DNA of 64,000 nucleotides from the NCBI RefSeq assembly GCF_019801965.1, contig NZ_JAHVIA010000003.1, positions 372,001-436,000 of the forward strand, read 5' to 3'. Made by a program: the position numbers and the translations under genes. Within the stretch, counting starts at the first letter, position 1. Every line of letters begins with the position of its first letter. The DNA is from Salipiger bermudensis (GTDB lineage: Bacteria > Pseudomonadota > Alphaproteobacteria > Rhodobacterales > Rhodobacteraceae). Below are positions 62,638 to 64,000 of the stretch, piece by piece. Below the pieces are notes generated by a model that worked only from the letters and a program-made list of their open reading frames with translations, was not told where the DNA came from and did not search any database.

Positions 62638-64000
62638 TCAGAAGCCGATCAGGTTGGCCTCCGTGATGGCCTTCCGCACGAAGGCGCCGCGGTCGGTCTC
62701 GGGTGTCCAGTCGAGCATTGCCTTCGGCTTGGCGTTGGCGAAGGGCGAGAAATGCGCCCGGCTCTTCCAGTCGGCCAGCGACGGGCGGACCACGCCGTGC
62801 TTGCGCAGGGCGTATTTCTTCAGCCCGTATTTCACCGCGTCGGAAAGGTAGAAGGCGGTAAGGTTGCCGCTGCTGACCCGGATGCGGGCGCCGAGCGCGT
62901 CGTGGATGGCGTCGAAATAGCCGCGCGCCGAGAGCATCGGCTCGCCGATCAGGTTGAAGCTCTCGCCGATGGCCGAGGACCGCGCCGCCATGCGCACCAG
63001 CCCATCGGTGACGTCGTCGATCAGCACGAAGGGCAGGATGTTGTCGCCCGGCCCCCAGATCCGCACCGCGCCGGCGCCGTGCCAGCGCCCGATGCCCCAA
63101 TGCTGCAGCGGGCCGCCATGGCCCACCACGATGCCGGGCCGCGCGATGGTCAGCGGCAACCCGCGCTCGCGGTGCAGCGTCATCAGCTGGCGCTCGCACT
63201 CGGCCTTGGAGCGGGCATAGAGGTTGCGGTCGGTCATGTCCTCGGGGAAGGCCGTGTCTTCGGTGATGGTCTGGCCGGGATCCGACATGTCGTAGCTGGC
63301 GATGGTGCCGGTATAGACCAGCCGCGTCACCCCGGCCTTCTCGCAGGCCATGCCGATGCGGGTGGCGACGCCCACGTCATTGATCAGCGCTTCCGCCCAC
63401 GTCTTGTCCATCGACTTGGCGAGGTTGAAGACCACGTCGATGCCCTGCATCGCCTCTGTCAGCCCCTCGAGATCGTGCAGCGAGGCGCCCACCGTCTCGA
63501 CCTGGTCGGGCAGGTCAGGGAAGGGGCCCAAGCGGCCGCGCGACAGCACCCGCACGTCATGCCCGTCGGCCACCAGCCGCCGTGTGAGCGCGCGCCCGAT
63601 GAACCCGGTGCCGCCGATCACCATGGCGGTGGGCCGAGGCTTGCGGGTCTGCAGCGCGGGGGCCTTCACCGCCAGCGCCTCGGCAGGCAGCAGCGCCAGC
63701 GCATCGTCGAGCGCCTGCATCACCGTCACCGCGCTCTCGCCGCTGAAGCGGGGATCCTGCGCTTTGCCCATGTCCTGGTAGAGCGCCGCGTCCATGCCGC
63801 GGAAGCTCAGCGCGTAGGGCCCCTTCTGGTTCAGCGACACGGCCTGCCGGACTGCATTGACGCTGCCTTCGCGCAGGTGCTGCCAGCTCAGGTCGAGCTG
63901 CTTGCGCAGCGGGTTCACGATCAGATCGGAGCTGTTCTCGCGCTCGAGGATCAGCACGTCGGAGGCGAAATCGAGCCGCGCCCGGCCCGAGGAGCCGCGC
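62638..64000 (-). CDS. Oxidoreductase-epimerase fusion (5' end cut by window)
   Basis: The frame is open to the window end, so the gene is incomplete at its 5' side. Residues at the visible start (DFASDVLILERENSSDLIVN to LSFRGMDAALYQDM) look like the C-terminal part of a Gfo/Idh/MocA oxidoreductase. After a linker, an extended short-chain dehydrogenase/epimerase follows: MVIGGTGFIGRALTRRLVAD (Rossmann), VFNLAKS, VYTGTIASYD, and the catalytic YARSKAECE (YxxxK). This would be a two-domain sugar-modifying enzyme, probably for the nearby glycoconjugate. A small hairpin (62607-62619) lies past its stop. Confidence 0.82.
   Translation of the reverse strand, partial: RGSSGRARLDFASDVLILERENSSDLIVNPLRKQLDLSWQHLREGSVNAVRQAVSLNQKGPYALSFRGMDAALYQDMGKAQDPRFSGESAVTVMQALDDALALLPAEALAVKAPALQTRKPRPTAMVIGGTGFIGRALTRRLVADGHDVRVLSRGRLGPFPDLPDQVETVGASLHDLEGLTEAMQGIDVVFNLAKSMDKTWAEALINDVGVATRIGMACEKAGVTRLVYTGTIASYDMSDPGQTITEDTAFPEDMTDRNLYARSKAECERQLMTLHRERGLPLTIARPGIVVGHGGPLQHWGIGRWHGAGAVRIWGPGDNILPFVLIDDVTDGLVRMAARSSAIGESFNLIGEPMLSARGYFDAIHDALGARIRVSSGNLTAFYLSDAVKYGLKKYALRKHGVVRPSLADWKSRAHFSPFANAKPKAMLDWTPETDRGAFVRKAITEANLIGF

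Noticed and set aside
1-64000. CRISPR arrays, insertion sequences, integrases or phage genes
   Set aside because: Looked for regular short repeats with spacers, transposase motifs and integrase signatures; none seen.

Overview
The window is a high-GC stretch of an alphaproteobacterial chromosome, most likely Rhodobacterales (the Roseobacter/Paracoccus side of Rhodobacteraceae). The evidence is the gene order kinase-murU-addB-addA-trxA and gpsA-tsaD/hemD-mitofilin-hemY, the strong G/C third-position bias and the many 4-base ATGA stop/start overlaps. I cannot name the genus from the sequence alone.

Layout. (1) 1-15.6 kb is housekeeping: a cut sugar kinase and a MurU-type nucleotidyltransferase (cell-wall sugar recycling), AddB/AddA recombination nuclease-helicase, thioredoxin with a clear terminator, small conserved proteins (DUF1761, EVE, YciI), gpsA, tsaD, hemD, a Mic60/mitofilin-like protein, HemY and tRNA-Thr(CGT). 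(2) 15.6-17.3 kb is gene-poor. It holds one 56-residue ORF missed by ordinary length cut-offs and four stem-loops whose minus-strand loops carry CCTCCTCCC or CCTCCCC anti-Shine-Dalgarno motifs, resembling the cuckoo/CcsR sRNAs of Rhodobacter. A doubled CTGC-N3-GCAG operator lies in front of one pair. (3) 17.3-34 kb is a Wzx/Wzy-type exopolysaccharide locus: three glycosyltransferases, a flippase, a Wza-like lipoprotein, a hybrid histidine kinase, a molybdopterin-fold periplasmic protein, a fused WecG/sugar-phosphate transferase, a LuxR-type response regulator, a Wzz-like co-polymerase, an O-antigen polymerase/ligase and a kdsD-kdsB-kdsA KDO operon. The promoters of this locus share a palindrome, CCTATCC-N4-GGATAGG, that I see in five intergenic places and which probably marks the regulon of the local two-component system. 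(4) 34-39.9 kb is mixed: a Hint-domain protein, an SH3-like exported protein, a 2-hydroxyacid dehydrogenase, an acidic orphan protein and leuA with a leucine-rich leader peptide and two interleaved inverted repeats.

(5) 40-64 kb is a second surface-polymer/natural-product island: a secreted SGNH + glycoside-hydrolase-like + RTX protein, glycosyltransferases, a second flippase, a 2156-residue type I PKS (KS-AT-KR-DH-ACP-TE), a GT2, a 1562-residue NRPS with an N-terminal formyltransferase domain and a luciferase-like monooxygenase inserted inside its adenylation domain, a phosphopantetheinyl transferase, a second Wzz-like protein, a separate CpsD/BY-kinase-like ATPase and an oxidoreductase-epimerase fusion cut by the window end. 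The A-domain specificity residues read by eye resemble a glycine code.

How it fits together. The first polysaccharide locus looks complete enough for initiation, extension, flipping, polymerisation and export, under one sensor/regulator pair. The second island couples PKS/NRPS enzymes to glycosyltransferases, a flippase and Wzz/BY-kinase parts, which suggests an acylated or peptidyl-modified glycoconjugate. This product assignment is inference; no substrate is proven by sequence.
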